Notes: generated by a model from the letters alone, not told the origin. DNA of 45,028 nucleotides from Phycisphaerae bacterium (GCA_029260165.1 JAJDDT010000108.1:1-45028), one strand, 5' to 3'; shown: positions 26,244 to 35,022, counted from the first letter of the stretch. Translations and numbers: made by a program.

Positions 26244-27590
26244 ATGGACCTTTTTCACGAACAACACGAGAAACGACGGCAGGCGGTGGCACCCCTGCCT
26301 GTGCGGATGAGGCCTGTGTCGCTGGACGATTTCGCGGGTCAGTCGCATTTTATCGGTCCCGGGAAGCTGCTGAGGCGGATGTTGGAGGCGGACCGCCTGA
26401 CCAGCGCGGTGTTCTACGGTCCGCCCGGGACGGGGAAGACGACGCTGGCGCACATCATCGCGACCGTGACGGAGGCGTCGTTCGAGCAGGTCAACGCAGC
26501 CGCGGTGGGTGTGAAGGAGATTCGGGAGATTCTCGCACGGGCGCGGGAGCGGGTTGAAACGGAGGGTCGCAGAACGGTCCTGTTTGTTGATGAACTCCAC
26601 CGGTTCAACCGTGCTCAACAGGACGTGCTGTTGGGCGACGTCGAGGACGGGATCGTGATCCTGCTGGGCGCGACGACGGAAAATCCGTTCTTTTCGGTGA
26701 ACACGCCGCTGTTGTCGCGCAGTCAGGTGTTTCAGTTCGAGCCGTTGTCCGTGGCTGACATCCGGCAATTGATGCGACGGGCGCTTGTCGATACTGAGCG
26801 CGGTTTGGGAAAATTCAACGCCACGATCGAGGACGACGCGCTCGAGCATCTGGCTGTTTCGTGCGATGGTGACGCCCGACGCGCCCTGACGGCGTTGGAG
26901 ATTGCGGTCGTCAGCCAGTCAGCCAAGGGCAATAATCAACCCACCGTCGTCGGTATCGAGGTTGCGGCTGAGTCGATTCAGAAAAAGGTCATTCGCTACG
27001 ACGCCGGTGGTGACGAGCATTACGACGCAGCCAGCGCGTTGATCAAATCCATCCGCGGGAGCGATCCCGACGCTGCGATCTATTGGCTGGCGAAGATGTT
27101 GGAGGGTGGCGAGGACCCGCGATTTATCGCACGTCGGCTGGTCATCGCGGCGGCGGAGGATATTGGCAACGCCGATCCGCGCGGACTCGTCGTCGCGCAG
27201 GCGGCGGCTGATGCGACAAATTTCATCGGTCTGCCCGAGTGTCAATTGCCCCTCGCTCAGGCGACGATCTACCTCGCGTGTGCGGAGAAATCGAACTCCG
27301 CTACCAAGGCGATCGGGGCTGCCCGGGAGGATGTTCGCCATGGTCGAACGATCCCGGTTCCCATACATTTGCGCAGCGGTCATTATCGTGGGGCGGACCA
27401 GCTCGGTCACGGGGTTGGATACCGATACCCGCATGACGAACCCGAGGGTATGATGCAGGAATATCCGGGTGTGGATCGTACGTTTTACGAACCTGTCGAG
27501 CGCGGGTACGAACGACAAATGTCAGCCTATCTGAAAAAACTGCGTGCGATGCAACGTGATCGCGGAACCGAATCGTCGGGCGGCGGGTGA
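26244..27590 (+). CDS. rarA: Replication-associated recombination protein A (AAA+ ATPase)
   Basis: A 448-residue AAA+ ATPase of the RarA/MgsA/WRNIP1 family, related to clamp-loader subunits, acting at stalled replication forks and single-stranded gaps. Visible motifs: MRPVSLDDFAGQSHFIGPG at the N-terminus, Walker A GPPGTGKTT (residues 59-67), Walker B VLFVDELHRFN, and sensor 1 GATTENPFFSVN. The C-terminal clamp-loader-like part holds AASALIKSIRGSDPDAAIYW and the conserved YRYPHDEP. Length is typical. The stop overlaps the GTG of the next gene by four bases, so the two are coupled. Confidence 0.95.
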   Translation: MDLFHEQHEKRRQAVAPLPVRMRPVSLDDFAGQSHFIGPGKLLRRMLEADRLTSAVFYGPPGTGKTTLAHIIATVTEASFEQVNAAAVGVKEIREILARARERVETEGRRTVLFVDELHRFNRAQQDVLLGDVEDGIVILLGATTENPFFSVNTPLLSRSQVFQFEPLSVADIRQLMRRALVDTERGLGKFNATIEDDALEHLAVSCDGDARRALTALEIAVVSQSAKGNNQPTVVGIEVAAESIQKKVIRYDAGGDEHYDAASALIKSIRGSDPDAAIYWLAKMLEGGEDPRFIARRLVIAAAEDIGNADPRGLVVAQAAADATNFIGLPECQLPLAQATIYLACAEKSNSATKAIGAAREDVRHGRTIPVPIHLRSGHYRGADQLGHGVGYRYPHDEPEGMMQEYPGVDRTFYEPVERGYERQMSAYLKKLRAMQRDRGTESSGGG

Positions 27591-28165
27591 CCACGGGAAT
27601 GAAAAAGGAACTGCGGCAGAAATATCGAACGCTCCTGGCGGACATGTCGATTGCGGAATACGAGCGCAAGTCGAATGAAGCTGCGGTGCGATTGTTTGAT
27701 TGTCGCGAATTTGCAAGGGCGCAGGTGATCATGGCCTTTGTGTCGCTGCCGACGGAAATCGAAACGACGCAGGTCATTCTGCACGCGTGGCAGGAGCACA
27801 AACGCGTCTGCGTGCCGAAAGTGAGCTGGGAGCAGCGGCGGATGATGCCGGTGGAGATTAACTCGCTGACCGAGGACCTCGCGGAGACGCAATTCGGCCT
27901 GCACGAGCCTGTTTCGGGGATACCCGTGCCGCTGGCCACGATTGATCTGGTGATCGTGCCCGGATTGGCGTTCGACGCGTTTGGAAACCGGCTGGGTCGG
28001 GGCAGGGGATTCTACGATCGATTTCTGTCCAACCCGGAATTCAAGGGAAAAGCCTGTGCCTTTGCGTTCGACGAGCAGATGACATCGGCTGTTCCGGTTG
28101 GGCCCCATGATCGCCCGGTCGATCTTCTTGTCACGGACAAGCGCACCCTGCGATTTCGTCGCTAG
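27587..28165 (+). CDS. 5-formyltetrahydrofolate cyclo-ligase
   Basis: A 192-residue enzyme converting 5-formyl-THF to 5,10-methenyl-THF with ATP, salvaging a storage form of the C1 cofactor. The signature is near residue 140, VPGLAFDAFGNRLGRGRGFYDRFL in two parts: VPGLAFD and the glycine-rich GRGRGFYDRFL phosphate loop. The N-terminal KKELRQKYR helix is also typical. The GTG at 27587 overlaps the rarA stop; ATG at 27599 is an equally good start and removes four residues. The family is called fau, ygfA or MTHFS in different organisms, so no symbol is given. Confidence 0.92.
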   Translation: MTTGMKKELRQKYRTLLADMSIAEYERKSNEAAVRLFDCREFARAQVIMAFVSLPTEIETTQVILHAWQEHKRVCVPKVSWEQRRMMPVEINSLTEDLAETQFGLHEPVSGIPVPLATIDLVIVPGLAFDAFGNRLGRGRGFYDRFLSNPEFKGKACAFAFDEQMTSAVPVGPHDRPVDLLVTDKRTLRFRR

Positions 28166-28533
28166 ATTTTCGTCAACACACCAATTGGGTCGCGTAAACC
28201 GTTATCACGGGTGGCCCACCTCTTTGGAGGTGGGGGGACTCGATTGCTGATTGAGATTCGACTCCCCCACGGCTAAAGCCATGGGCCACCCGACCGTCAA
28301 ACGTCGAGCAACAAAGCGCTGGATTTGCGTCAACACGTTTTGGGCTTCGCGTAAACCGTTGTCAAATAGAAGACGGCGTGATGGTGTGGAATCGGACTTG
28401 CGATCCGTTGCCCGGCGACTATCCTTGGCGAACTGAGGTTTGCAATCCCGCCAGCCTTTTGATTGACTGGACAAGCCGTTGATCGACGCGGGTCAGGGCA
28501 GCGGTTTGACATACGGAACGGAGCGAAGCCAAC
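28166..28533. other. Intergenic region (368 bp) with REP-like element
   Basis: No coding sequence is supported here. It holds a nested hairpin element (28208-28294) flanked by an imperfect direct repeat: CGTCAACAC with TCGCGTAAACCGTTATC at 28171-28206, and CGTCAACAC with TCGCGTAAACCGTTGTC at 28328-28363. The last 130 bases show nothing I can name and should contain the promoter of the L,D-transpeptidase gene. Confidence 0.55.
28208..28294. repeat. REP-like palindromic element (nested hairpins)
   Basis: The ends are a perfect inverted repeat: GGGTGGCCCA at 28209-28218 and TGGGCCACCC at 28282-28291. Each arm contains its own hairpin: CACCTC/GAGGTG at 28217-28232, and CCACGGCT/AGCCATGG at 28268-28284 with one mismatch. 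A near-complementary GGGGGACTC/GACTCCCCC pair sits between them. Such GTGGCCCA...GGCTAAAGCC sequences resemble REP elements that are mobilised by RAYT (IS200-like) transposases. No transposase is in the window. Confidence 0.65.
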
Positions 28534-29550
28534 GTGGCCAGAAGACGAAACCGACGACGTGCGAGGCGAAACAGGCGGATTGTGGTCCTTGCGATTCTGG
28601 CTGGGAGTGCGGGTCTGGTCTACTGGCAGTGGCCTGTGTTGCAGTCCATCAGGACCGGGCCGGTCATCACAACCATCACACCGCCCGTGTTGACAAACGA
28701 TCGCCCCGAGACGACGCCGCTGGACGGCGGTCCCTACAAAAACGTCCCCGAGCGGGGTGAGAATCCGTTGTCAGCTACCCCGAAAAACGTCATCGCGGAC
28801 GATTCGCGGCCGGAGGATTTGCTCGCGTCCGCCCGACATGAACTATCCGCCGGCGATCTCGTTCTCGCGCGTGCCCATTTCAGCGAGGCGCTCAATGTCG
28901 GGCTGCCCGAGGCGGACACGATCGAAGCGCGAGCGGCATTGCGCAGGCTGGGTCGGGAAACGATTTTCTCTGCGACGGCCAAGCCGGGCGATCCACTGAC
29001 CGAGTATTACACGATTGTTCCGGGCGACAGTTTGTTCAAAATTGCCAAACGATTTGACATCACGGCGGAGTTGTTGGCCCGGATCAATAACATCAGGAAC
29101 GTCAACCTGATTCAGGCGGGTAGACGCATCAAGACCGTCAAGGGACCGTTCAACGTTCGCGTTACCAAGAGCACGCATACGCTCGACATTTTCATTGGTG
29201 ACACCTTTGTCGATCATTTCAGTGTGGGGCTTGGTTCGGACGACTCGACACCGCTGGGTGGCTGGGTTGTTAAGGACAAACTGAAAAACCCGACCTATTA
29301 TCCACCGCGCGGTGGGAAGATCGTGTCCGCGGACGATGCGGAGAATCCGCTCGGCGAACGTTGGATCGGGCTGCAGGGCGTCAAGGGTGGTGCGGTTGGG
29401 CAGATGCGGATCGGGATCCACGGAACGATCGCACCGGAGTCGATCGGACAGAATGCGTCGATGGGGTGTGTGCGGATGCTCAATGAAGATGTTGAACGAC
29501 TGTTTGAATTGGTGATCGAACAGAAATCGACTGTTGAGATTACGCAGTAG
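28534..29550 (+). CDS. LysM/L,D-transpeptidase (YkuD) envelope protein
   Basis: A 338-residue protein starting at GTG 28534. It has a very basic N-terminus, one membrane anchor (about residues 15-32), a linker with a short TPR-like helical pair (residues about 92-138), a LysM peptidoglycan-binding domain (YTIVPGDSLFKIAKRF, about 158-203) and a C-terminal YkuD domain (about 205-338). The catalytic motif is complete: HGT upstream, then SMGCVRM with Cys312 as nucleophile. The family forms 3-3 peptidoglycan crosslinks or attaches proteins to peptidoglycan. This matters because planctomycetes were long thought to lack peptidoglycan. The AhpD-like gene starts 45 bases downstream. Confidence 0.93.
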   Translation: MARRRNRRRARRNRRIVVLAILAGSAGLVYWQWPVLQSIRTGPVITTITPPVLTNDRPETTPLDGGPYKNVPERGENPLSATPKNVIADDSRPEDLLASARHELSAGDLVLARAHFSEALNVGLPEADTIEARAALRRLGRETIFSATAKPGDPLTEYYTIVPGDSLFKIAKRFDITAELLARINNIRNVNLIQAGRRIKTVKGPFNVRVTKSTHTLDIFIGDTFVDHFSVGLGSDDSTPLGGWVVKDKLKNPTYYPPRGGKIVSADDAENPLGERWIGLQGVKGGAVGQMRIGIHGTIAPESIGQNASMGCVRMLNEDVERLFELVIEQKSTVEITQ

Positions 29551-29595
29551 GTTCTTCCAGTCTGGAAACGTGCGAGCCGGTCGGGATCACAAATC

Positions 29596-30153
29596 ATGGC
29601 GTGGATCAGGCAAATCAGTGACGAGCAGGCTGAGGGGCAGTTGGCGAAAATCTTTGAGGCTGCGATCAAACGTGGTGGGAAGGTCTTCAACATTGTCCGC
29701 CTGCAGAGTTTGAACCCATCTGTCCTGCAAGCGGGGATGGGCATCTACATGGCTACCATGTTCAAGGACTCGCCTCTGTCGCGGGCGCAGCGGGAAATGC
29801 TTGCAACCGTGGTTTCGCGGGCGAACGAGTGCCATTACTGAACGATCTCCCACTCAGAAGACCTCCGGTCGGAGGCCAATGACGATGTACTCGCGGAGGC
29901 AGTGCGTAAAGACTATCGCACAGCCGATCTATCTCCCGCCGACCGGTCGTTGTGCGACTACGCCGACAAGCTGACCCGGACCCCAGCCGCGTGCACCGAA
30001 TCTGACGTGCAGAAGCTACGCCAACAGGGTTTTGACGACCGTGCGATTCACGACGCCGCACAGGTGATCGCCTATTTCAACTACATCAACCGCATCGCCG
30101 ACGGGCTTGGGGTCGATCTGGAACCGGACATGCCGCCGCCTGAGGACCACTAA
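29596..30153 (+). CDS. AhpD-like peroxidase-related selenoprotein (in-frame TGA read as Sec82)
   Basis: The ATG 29596 frame meets TGA at 29839-29841, then continues open to TAA at 30151-30153, giving 185 residues. The TGA falls at the second position of the family's active-site pair: ANECHY, TGA, TISH. That makes Cys79-x-x-Sec82 with His86 four residues on, the CxxC...H spacing of AhpD-type peroxidase-related proteins. The part after TGA is family-like (KDYRTADLSPADRSLCDYADKLT, then DRAIHDAAQVIAYFNYINRIADGLG), and its codon use does not change. A hairpin 20-34 bases after the TGA has a GGTC loop as bacterial SECIS elements require. The protein would be a carboxymuconolactone decarboxylase-fold thiol/selenol peroxidase. 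The alternative, a pseudogene with a Cys-to-stop change, is less likely as no other defect is seen. Confidence 0.85.
29862..29875 (+). promoter_or_regulatory. SECIS-like hairpin after in-frame TGA
   Basis: CCTCC (29862-29866), loop GGTC, GGAGG (29871-29875). The apical loop begins with G and lies 26 bases after the TGA, inside the range of bacterial SECIS elements, which recruit SelB. The stem is short (five pairs), and one more pair can form beyond a mismatch at its base. Confidence 0.65.
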
Positions 30154-30174
30154 CCCCTACAATCAACACCGCCA

Positions 30175-31767
30175 ATGTCTGATACTTCCGTGACCAAGAC
30201 AAGCCATCAGGACATTCCGATCCCGCCTCGGTATTGGTGGCTCAAGCGGATCGGGGTTGGTGTGTTCGTGCTCATGTTGGTCGTCGTGGGATTGCGATTG
30301 TGGTGGGGATATTCCGTCGATCGCCGCGTGGACGAGATGATTGCCAAATACCACGCCGCCGGGGAACCCATCCTTCCCGAAGACTTCGCCTCCGACCCCG
30401 TTCCGGACGAGGAGAATGCGGTCTGGTATTACGAGCAGGCGGCGGCAGCGATAACCCACCCGACCGGCGTGACGATCACGATTGATGACATCAGCAGTAA
30501 TCCGGAATTGTTACGCACGCACGCCGATGAGGTCGCTACGATCATGGCCGCCAACGAGTCGTTTTTTGAATTTGCCCACCAGGCCCGATCGGTAGAGCAC
30601 ACGGATTGGAACTTCAATCTCTCCGGGCCGTTGATCAACACGATGTTGCCAAGCCTCAAGGTCTATCGCGCAGGTGCGAAGCTTCTCACTGTTGCAGCCT
30701 CAAAACACGCCCTTGACGGCGATCCAGGATTGGCTGTCCGGAAGTTTGAAGACGCGCTTGCTTTGGCAAACACTGTCCGAGAGTCTCCGACACTCATCAG
30801 CCAATTAGTCGCGATGGCGGTGGATAGGCTGATTTGTTCCACGCTGGAGCGCGCAAGTGCGACGATCGTCAACGCGGATTCTCGCGATGACGTTGAACGA
30901 CTGATCCGCGAATTGCTTGATCCACATGCCCCCAACGACGGGTGGTCCAGGGCGATGTTCATGGAGAGGGCGACATACCTTGACACGGTTTCGAGAATGG
31001 CCAATGGAACACTCACCACCTCCGCGATGGGTGGTGGCAGTTGGCCTGTAACATCCAGGCCGGCTGATCGTGCCCTTGCGTTGATTATGGGACCAGCCAT
31101 CAAGCTGTCCGCCATCGATATCATGGCGTACGCAGACTCGGCGGAACAAGCGGGTGGTCAGCCAACATATCCAAAAGCCATGCAGATGTACTCTGATCCT
31201 TCCTTTCCAGGAATCAAGGGTCCCTCACCGTCAAAACGACTTGGGCAACTGGTGCAATCTATTTTATTGCCATCCTTTGAACGCGCCCTCGTCATTCATT
31301 TTCGGGTACGCGCGCAGAGAATCATGACTGCGACCGCGTTGGCTATCCACCTGTATGAACTTGATCACGGTGAGCGTCCTGAATCTCTGGAAGAATTGGT
31401 TCCCGACTATTTACCCACCGCCCCGTTGGACCCGTTTCATCCCGATGGCAAGATCATTGGCTACCTGCCCCACGCGGACAAACCGCGCCTCTACAGCGTC
31501 GGCCTAGACGGGGTGGACGACAAGGGGACATATGAACGAAAAAAACGCGGTGCCATCAACCTTGAGGTGAAAGACTCTCCGTATTTTCTCAACGGCCCAC
31601 CCCCTGCTATTGACGAATCGTCCACACCATTACAACCCGGACACGATGGCGGTGACATAGAGAACGAGCAGGGAAATTCCAAACGGAACGACAAGAAGAA
31701 TCCCAAACCAAAAAATGGGGATGAAAATGGCCAGCTTCGTCGTAGTAACGGTTCGCCTCCGGAGTGA
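30175..31767 (+). CDS. Membrane-anchored protein of unknown function
   Basis: A 530-residue protein with a short polar N-terminus, one transmembrane segment (about residues 24-43, RIGVGVFVLMLVVVGLRLWW) and a long, mostly helical soluble part. Near residue 380, ATALAIHLYELDHGERPESLEELVPDYLP, followed by PLDPFHPDG and YSVGLDGVDDKG, resembles the C-terminal module seen in type II secretion pseudopilin-like and many planctomycete proteins. The last 45 residues are low-complexity and hydrophilic. No catalytic motif is recognised. The 3' end overlaps the convergent gene on the other strand by 138 bases. Confidence 0.75.
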   Translation: MSDTSVTKTSHQDIPIPPRYWWLKRIGVGVFVLMLVVVGLRLWWGYSVDRRVDEMIAKYHAAGEPILPEDFASDPVPDEENAVWYYEQAAAAITHPTGVTITIDDISSNPELLRTHADEVATIMAANESFFEFAHQARSVEHTDWNFNLSGPLINTMLPSLKVYRAGAKLLTVAASKHALDGDPGLAVRKFEDALALANTVRESPTLISQLVAMAVDRLICSTLERASATIVNADSRDDVERLIRELLDPHAPNDGWSRAMFMERATYLDTVSRMANGTLTTSAMGGGSWPVTSRPADRALALIMGPAIKLSAIDIMAYADSAEQAGGQPTYPKAMQMYSDPSFPGIKGPSPSKRLGQLVQSILLPSFERALVIHFRVRAQRIMTATALAIHLYELDHGERPESLEELVPDYLPTAPLDPFHPDGKIIGYLPHADKPRLYSVGLDGVDDKGTYERKKRGAINLEVKDSPYFLNGPPPAIDESSTPLQPGHDGGDIENEQGNSKRNDKKNPKPKNGDENGQLRRSNGSPPE

Positions 31768-32511
31768 TCGGTGGGCCACATGGAGTATGTCTAACCACCA
31801 GGGGAGAATCACCCCAATCGGCAACACAACCGCCGGAACTGCAAAAAACAAGAACGGCACGTCAGGTCCAAACTGTGTCCTGGGTCGGAAATGGACTGCG
31901 AAGGCGGCACATACGATGGGAAACATCATCAAGGCCAACGGACCGGATGTGTAATAGCTTAGCGCAATTGCCCGATTCTGAATCGATACCGGCAAATGCT
32001 TTGGATGAAAAAAATAGCTCGGCACCCCAGTCACCAGGGCGAGAATTAGAAGCGGCAGAGCGAGCAGGACAGACAGACCGAGCGGAAGCAACCATCCTTC
32101 CCCACCAAGAATACCAATGACCCTTAATGTGTCCCAAAGGGACCATGTCAAGAAGACCGCCAACGGCACCCACGTCAAAGAAACCGTCGCCCAGCGGTAA
32201 CTTTGCGAATGGTCGAAACCCACTGGTTTGGCGATTTCGTTGCAGAACTCGACGTTCCGAAACATCACCATCCACATCGTCTGCCCATACGCCCGCCACC
32301 AGCCTATCCGCTTGCGATGCACCCACGGAATGGCGGACTCCATCGTCTTCATGGCGGACACTTCGTACCCGCACTCCGGACAGCGATCGCTCACCAGCCC
32401 GCGGAGGTTGTAGTCGCACTGCGGGCAGTAGACATCCTCACTGATCAACCAGGGCTTGTTCGCCGCCGGCGCATCTGTGGTGCTGTCAATCGTGTCGATT
32501 TCAGGGTCCAT
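31630..32511 (-). CDS. Zinc-ribbon multi-pass membrane protein
   Basis: A 293-residue protein. Residues about 27-50 form a zinc ribbon with two CxxC knuckles (YCPQCDYNLRGL, DRCPECGYEV). About five hydrophobic segments follow, including VSLTWVPLAVFLTWSLW, VLLALPLLILALVTG and the C-terminal FGILLVVPFGISLLVLY. This CPxCxYxLRGL ribbon on a membrane protein is a common, uncharacterised planctomycete type. Function is unknown. Its last 46 codons are antisense to the tail of the preceding plus-strand gene. A second, distinct ribbon protein occurs at 38929-39735. Confidence 0.75.
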   Translation of the reverse strand: MDPEIDTIDSTTDAPAANKPWLISEDVYCPQCDYNLRGLVSDRCPECGYEVSAMKTMESAIPWVHRKRIGWWRAYGQTMWMVMFRNVEFCNEIAKPVGFDHSQSYRWATVSLTWVPLAVFLTWSLWDTLRVIGILGGEGWLLPLGLSVLLALPLLILALVTGVPSYFFHPKHLPVSIQNRAIALSYYTSGPLALMMFPIVCAAFAVHFRPRTQFGPDVPFLFFAVPAVVLPIGVILPWWLDILHVAHRSLRRRTVTTTKLAIFIPIFWFGILLVVPFGISLLVLYVTAIVSGL

Positions 32512-32563
32512 TGGCCACAGACTCGCCGCAATCGAACGGCAAGTCCACCCCAGCCTGCCCGCG

Positions 32564-32592
32564 ATGACGGGTCATCCGACTTCCGCTATAAT
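32564..32592 (+). promoter_or_regulatory. Sigma-70-type promoter for the acyl-CoA operon
   Basis: ATGACG (32564-32569), a 17-base spacer and a perfect TATAAT (32587-32592) lie 83 bases before the first acyl-CoA dehydrogenase start. This is the best promoter match in the window and leaves a leader of about 75 bases. Confidence 0.6.
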
Positions 32593-32675
32593 TCAACGCG
32601 TGGCGAACCCTTGCGGGGGCAAAGGCCCGTTGGCCTACCCACCTGATTCGCGATCAACGATACGGATGAACCAAC

Positions 32676-33830
32676 ATGGATTTTGATCTACCTGAAGAAA
32701 TGTCAGCCCTGCGGGAAATGACCCGCAGATTCTGCGCCGAGGAAATAGGCCCGCACGCTCGTGAATGGGACCGAACCGGCGAAATCCCGATGGACACCAT
32801 CAAAAAAATGGGCGAACTCGGGTTCATGGGCACGCTCGCACCGGCGGACCTCGACGGCGCGGAGCTGGGCTACCTCGGCAATGCCATCGTCATGGAAGAA
32901 TTCGCCAGACAATGCGGCGGAACCGCCCTCATGCTGGCGGCCCACAACGGATTGTGCCAGGGGCACCTCCTCGTGGCTGCCAACGACGAACAGAAGAAGA
33001 AATACCTCCCCGCACTCGCACGCGGCGAGATGATCGGCTCGTGGTGTCTGACCGAACCGAGCAGCGGATCCGACGCAGCCGCCCTCAAGACCCGTGCGGA
33101 ACTCAGGGGCGACGAATGGGTCATCAACGGCTCGAAAATGTTTATCACTAACGGTGACCGGGCGGGCTTGTTCATCGTGACAGCCCGAACCAGCGATGAA
33201 AGCAAGACCAAGGGCATCAGCGCGTTCATCGTCGAGCGCGACACGCCTGGCTTGTCTACCGGTATCAAGGAAGACAAGATGGGCATGCGTGCCAGCGACA
33301 CTGTGCCGGTGAACTTTGAAAATGTGAAAATCCCCAGGGAAAACCTCTGCGGCGAACTCAACATGGGGTTCATCGACACCCTGAAGGTGCTCGAGCGCGG
33401 ACGCATCGCGATCGGATCGCTGTCCGTCGGCCTCGCGCGTGGCGCGATGGAAGAAGCTGTCGCCTATGCGAAGGAACGCGAACAATTCGGCAAGCCGATC
33501 ATTCAACACCAGATGTTGCAGTTCATGCTCGCGGACATGGCCACCCAAATCGACGCAGCCCGCCTGCTGTGTCGAAAGGCGGCGTTGCTACAGGACTCCG
33601 GCCAATCTTCTGAAATCGAGTCGGCTATGTGCAAACTGTTCGCCAGCGAAATCGCGACGAAAGCCTGCCTCGACGCGATCCAGATTTGCGGCGGTTATGG
33701 CTATACGAAAGACATGCCAATGGAGCGACTGATGCGAGACGCCAAGCTGTGTGAAATCGGCGAAGGCTCCAGCCAGGTGCAACGTCTGGTCATCGCCCGC
33801 AAGCTGCTCGACTTGAGAAAGGGTGCGTGA
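32676..33830 (+). CDS. Acyl-CoA dehydrogenase (short-chain type)
   Basis: A 384-residue flavoenzyme introducing a trans-2,3 double bond into acyl-CoA and passing electrons to ETF. It has the three-domain family layout: N-terminal helices (MDFDLPEEMSALREMTRRFC), middle beta domain with FAD-binding signature WCLTEPSSGSDAAALKT, and C-terminal helices with QFGKPIIQHQMLQFMLADM and QICGGYGYTKDMPMERLMRD. The catalytic base region reads CEIGEGSSQVQRLVIARK. Length is typical. It is the first gene of the operon and its stop overlaps the next start by one base. Exact chain-length or branched-chain preference cannot be fixed by eye. Confidence 0.93.
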   Translation: MDFDLPEEMSALREMTRRFCAEEIGPHAREWDRTGEIPMDTIKKMGELGFMGTLAPADLDGAELGYLGNAIVMEEFARQCGGTALMLAAHNGLCQGHLLVAANDEQKKKYLPALARGEMIGSWCLTEPSSGSDAAALKTRAELRGDEWVINGSKMFITNGDRAGLFIVTARTSDESKTKGISAFIVERDTPGLSTGIKEDKMGMRASDTVPVNFENVKIPRENLCGELNMGFIDTLKVLERGRIAIGSLSVGLARGAMEEAVAYAKEREQFGKPIIQHQMLQFMLADMATQIDAARLLCRKAALLQDSGQSSEIESAMCKLFASEIATKACLDAIQICGGYGYTKDMPMERLMRDAKLCEIGEGSSQVQRLVIARKLLDLRKGA

Positions 33831-34996
33831 TGGATTTTGAACTGTCGGAAGACCATCGCATGCTACAGGAATCCGTTCGCGACTTCGCGTTCAAAGAGGT
33901 AGCCAGGGGTGCAGAGCAACGCGACCACGAATGCGCCATGCCACAAGGGTTGATGGATCAACTTAACGAATTGGGTTTGCTCGGCATTTGTATCCCGGGT
34001 CAATACGGTGGAGCGGGGATGGACACGCTCGCTTCGACACTGGTCGTCGAGGAAATTTCAAAAGCGTGTGCCGGTACGGGTGTATTTTTGAGCGCCCACA
34101 ATTCTCTTTGCGTCGATCCGATCATGGCGTTTGGCACGGAGACGCAGAAGCAAAAATATCTGTCGATGCTCGCAAGCGGGACGGTCGGATGCCTGTCACT
34201 GACAGAAGCCAACAGCGGATCCGACGCGGGGGGGGCAAAGTGCATGGCCGTCGAAGAAGCAGACGGTTGGCGTATCAATGGCAGCAAGATTTTCGTCACC
34301 AACGGCAAGGAAGCAGGCGTCATGGTGCTGATTGCCGTGACCGATCCCGACGACAAGCGACACCGCCTCAGCGCGTTCATCGTGGAGCATCCGACCGCCG
34401 GCCTGCGTATCGGCAAGCTCGAAAAGAAGCTCGGTATTCGTTGTAGCTCGACGGCGGAGTACGTTTTTGAGGACTGCATCATTCCGAAGGACAACCTGCT
34501 TGGCGAGCGAGGAAAGGGCTTCAACGTCGCACTCGCGACTCTCGACGGTGGGCGCATCGGCATCGCCGCACAAGCGCTGGGGATCGCCCAGGCCTGCCTT
34601 TACGTCGCGTCGAAATACGCCAACATGCGCGAGCAGTTCAACCGCCCAATCGCCGCGTTCCAGGCCATCCAAACCAAAATCGCCGACATGGCTGTCCGCA
34701 TCGAAGCCTCGCGAAACCTGGTCTATCGGGCAGCGTGGTTGAAGGATCAAAAACGTTCGTACGGGTATTACAGCGCCATGGCGAAACTGTACGCCAGCGA
34801 GACCGCCTCGCTGTGCGCTAATCACTGCGTGCAGGTCTTCGGTGGTTATGGTTATTGTCAGGACTATCCGGCTGAGCGGTTTCTGCGCGACGCCAAAATC
34901 ACCGAGATATACGAAGGCACGAGCGAAATCCACCGTCTGGTCATCGCCCGAGGCTTGTTGAAGGAAGCCGAAAACAACTGGATGTCGAGTATCTAG
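33830..34996 (+). CDS. Acyl-CoA dehydrogenase, second copy (butyryl-CoA dehydrogenase-like)
   Basis: A 388-residue acyl-CoA dehydrogenase. ATG 33830 shares one base with the previous stop; a GTG one codon earlier is possible. Signatures: CLSLTEANSGSDAGGAK, YGGAGMDTLASTLVVEEISK, QFNRPIAAFQAIQTKIADM, GGYGYCQDYPAERFLRDAK and the catalytic region TEIYEGTSEIHRLVIARG. This last is the classic short-chain form with Glu before GTSEI. It differs clearly from the first copy, so the two probably act on different substrates, for example a straight-chain and a branched C4 acyl-CoA. That division is inference from the mutase downstream. Confidence 0.93.
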   Translation: MDFELSEDHRMLQESVRDFAFKEVARGAEQRDHECAMPQGLMDQLNELGLLGICIPGQYGGAGMDTLASTLVVEEISKACAGTGVFLSAHNSLCVDPIMAFGTETQKQKYLSMLASGTVGCLSLTEANSGSDAGGAKCMAVEEADGWRINGSKIFVTNGKEAGVMVLIAVTDPDDKRHRLSAFIVEHPTAGLRIGKLEKKLGIRCSSTAEYVFEDCIIPKDNLLGERGKGFNVALATLDGGRIGIAAQALGIAQACLYVASKYANMREQFNRPIAAFQAIQTKIADMAVRIEASRNLVYRAAWLKDQKRSYGYYSAMAKLYASETASLCANHCVQVFGGYGYCQDYPAERFLRDAKITEIYEGTSEIHRLVIARGLLKEAENNWMSSI

Positions 34997-35022
34997 AATG
35001 TCACGAGAACGGATTGGGCAGG

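Noticed and set aside
29839-29841. Nonsense mutation making the AhpD-like gene a pseudogene
   Set aside because: The TGA replaces precisely the catalytic cysteine, the downstream 103 codons are intact and family-like, and a SECIS-like hairpin follows. It remains the alternative if no Sec machinery exists.
32593-32675. Riboswitch in the leader of the acyl-CoA operon
   Set aside because: The GC-rich leader could form a small hairpin, but I could not match it to c-di-GMP, cobalamin or any other class.
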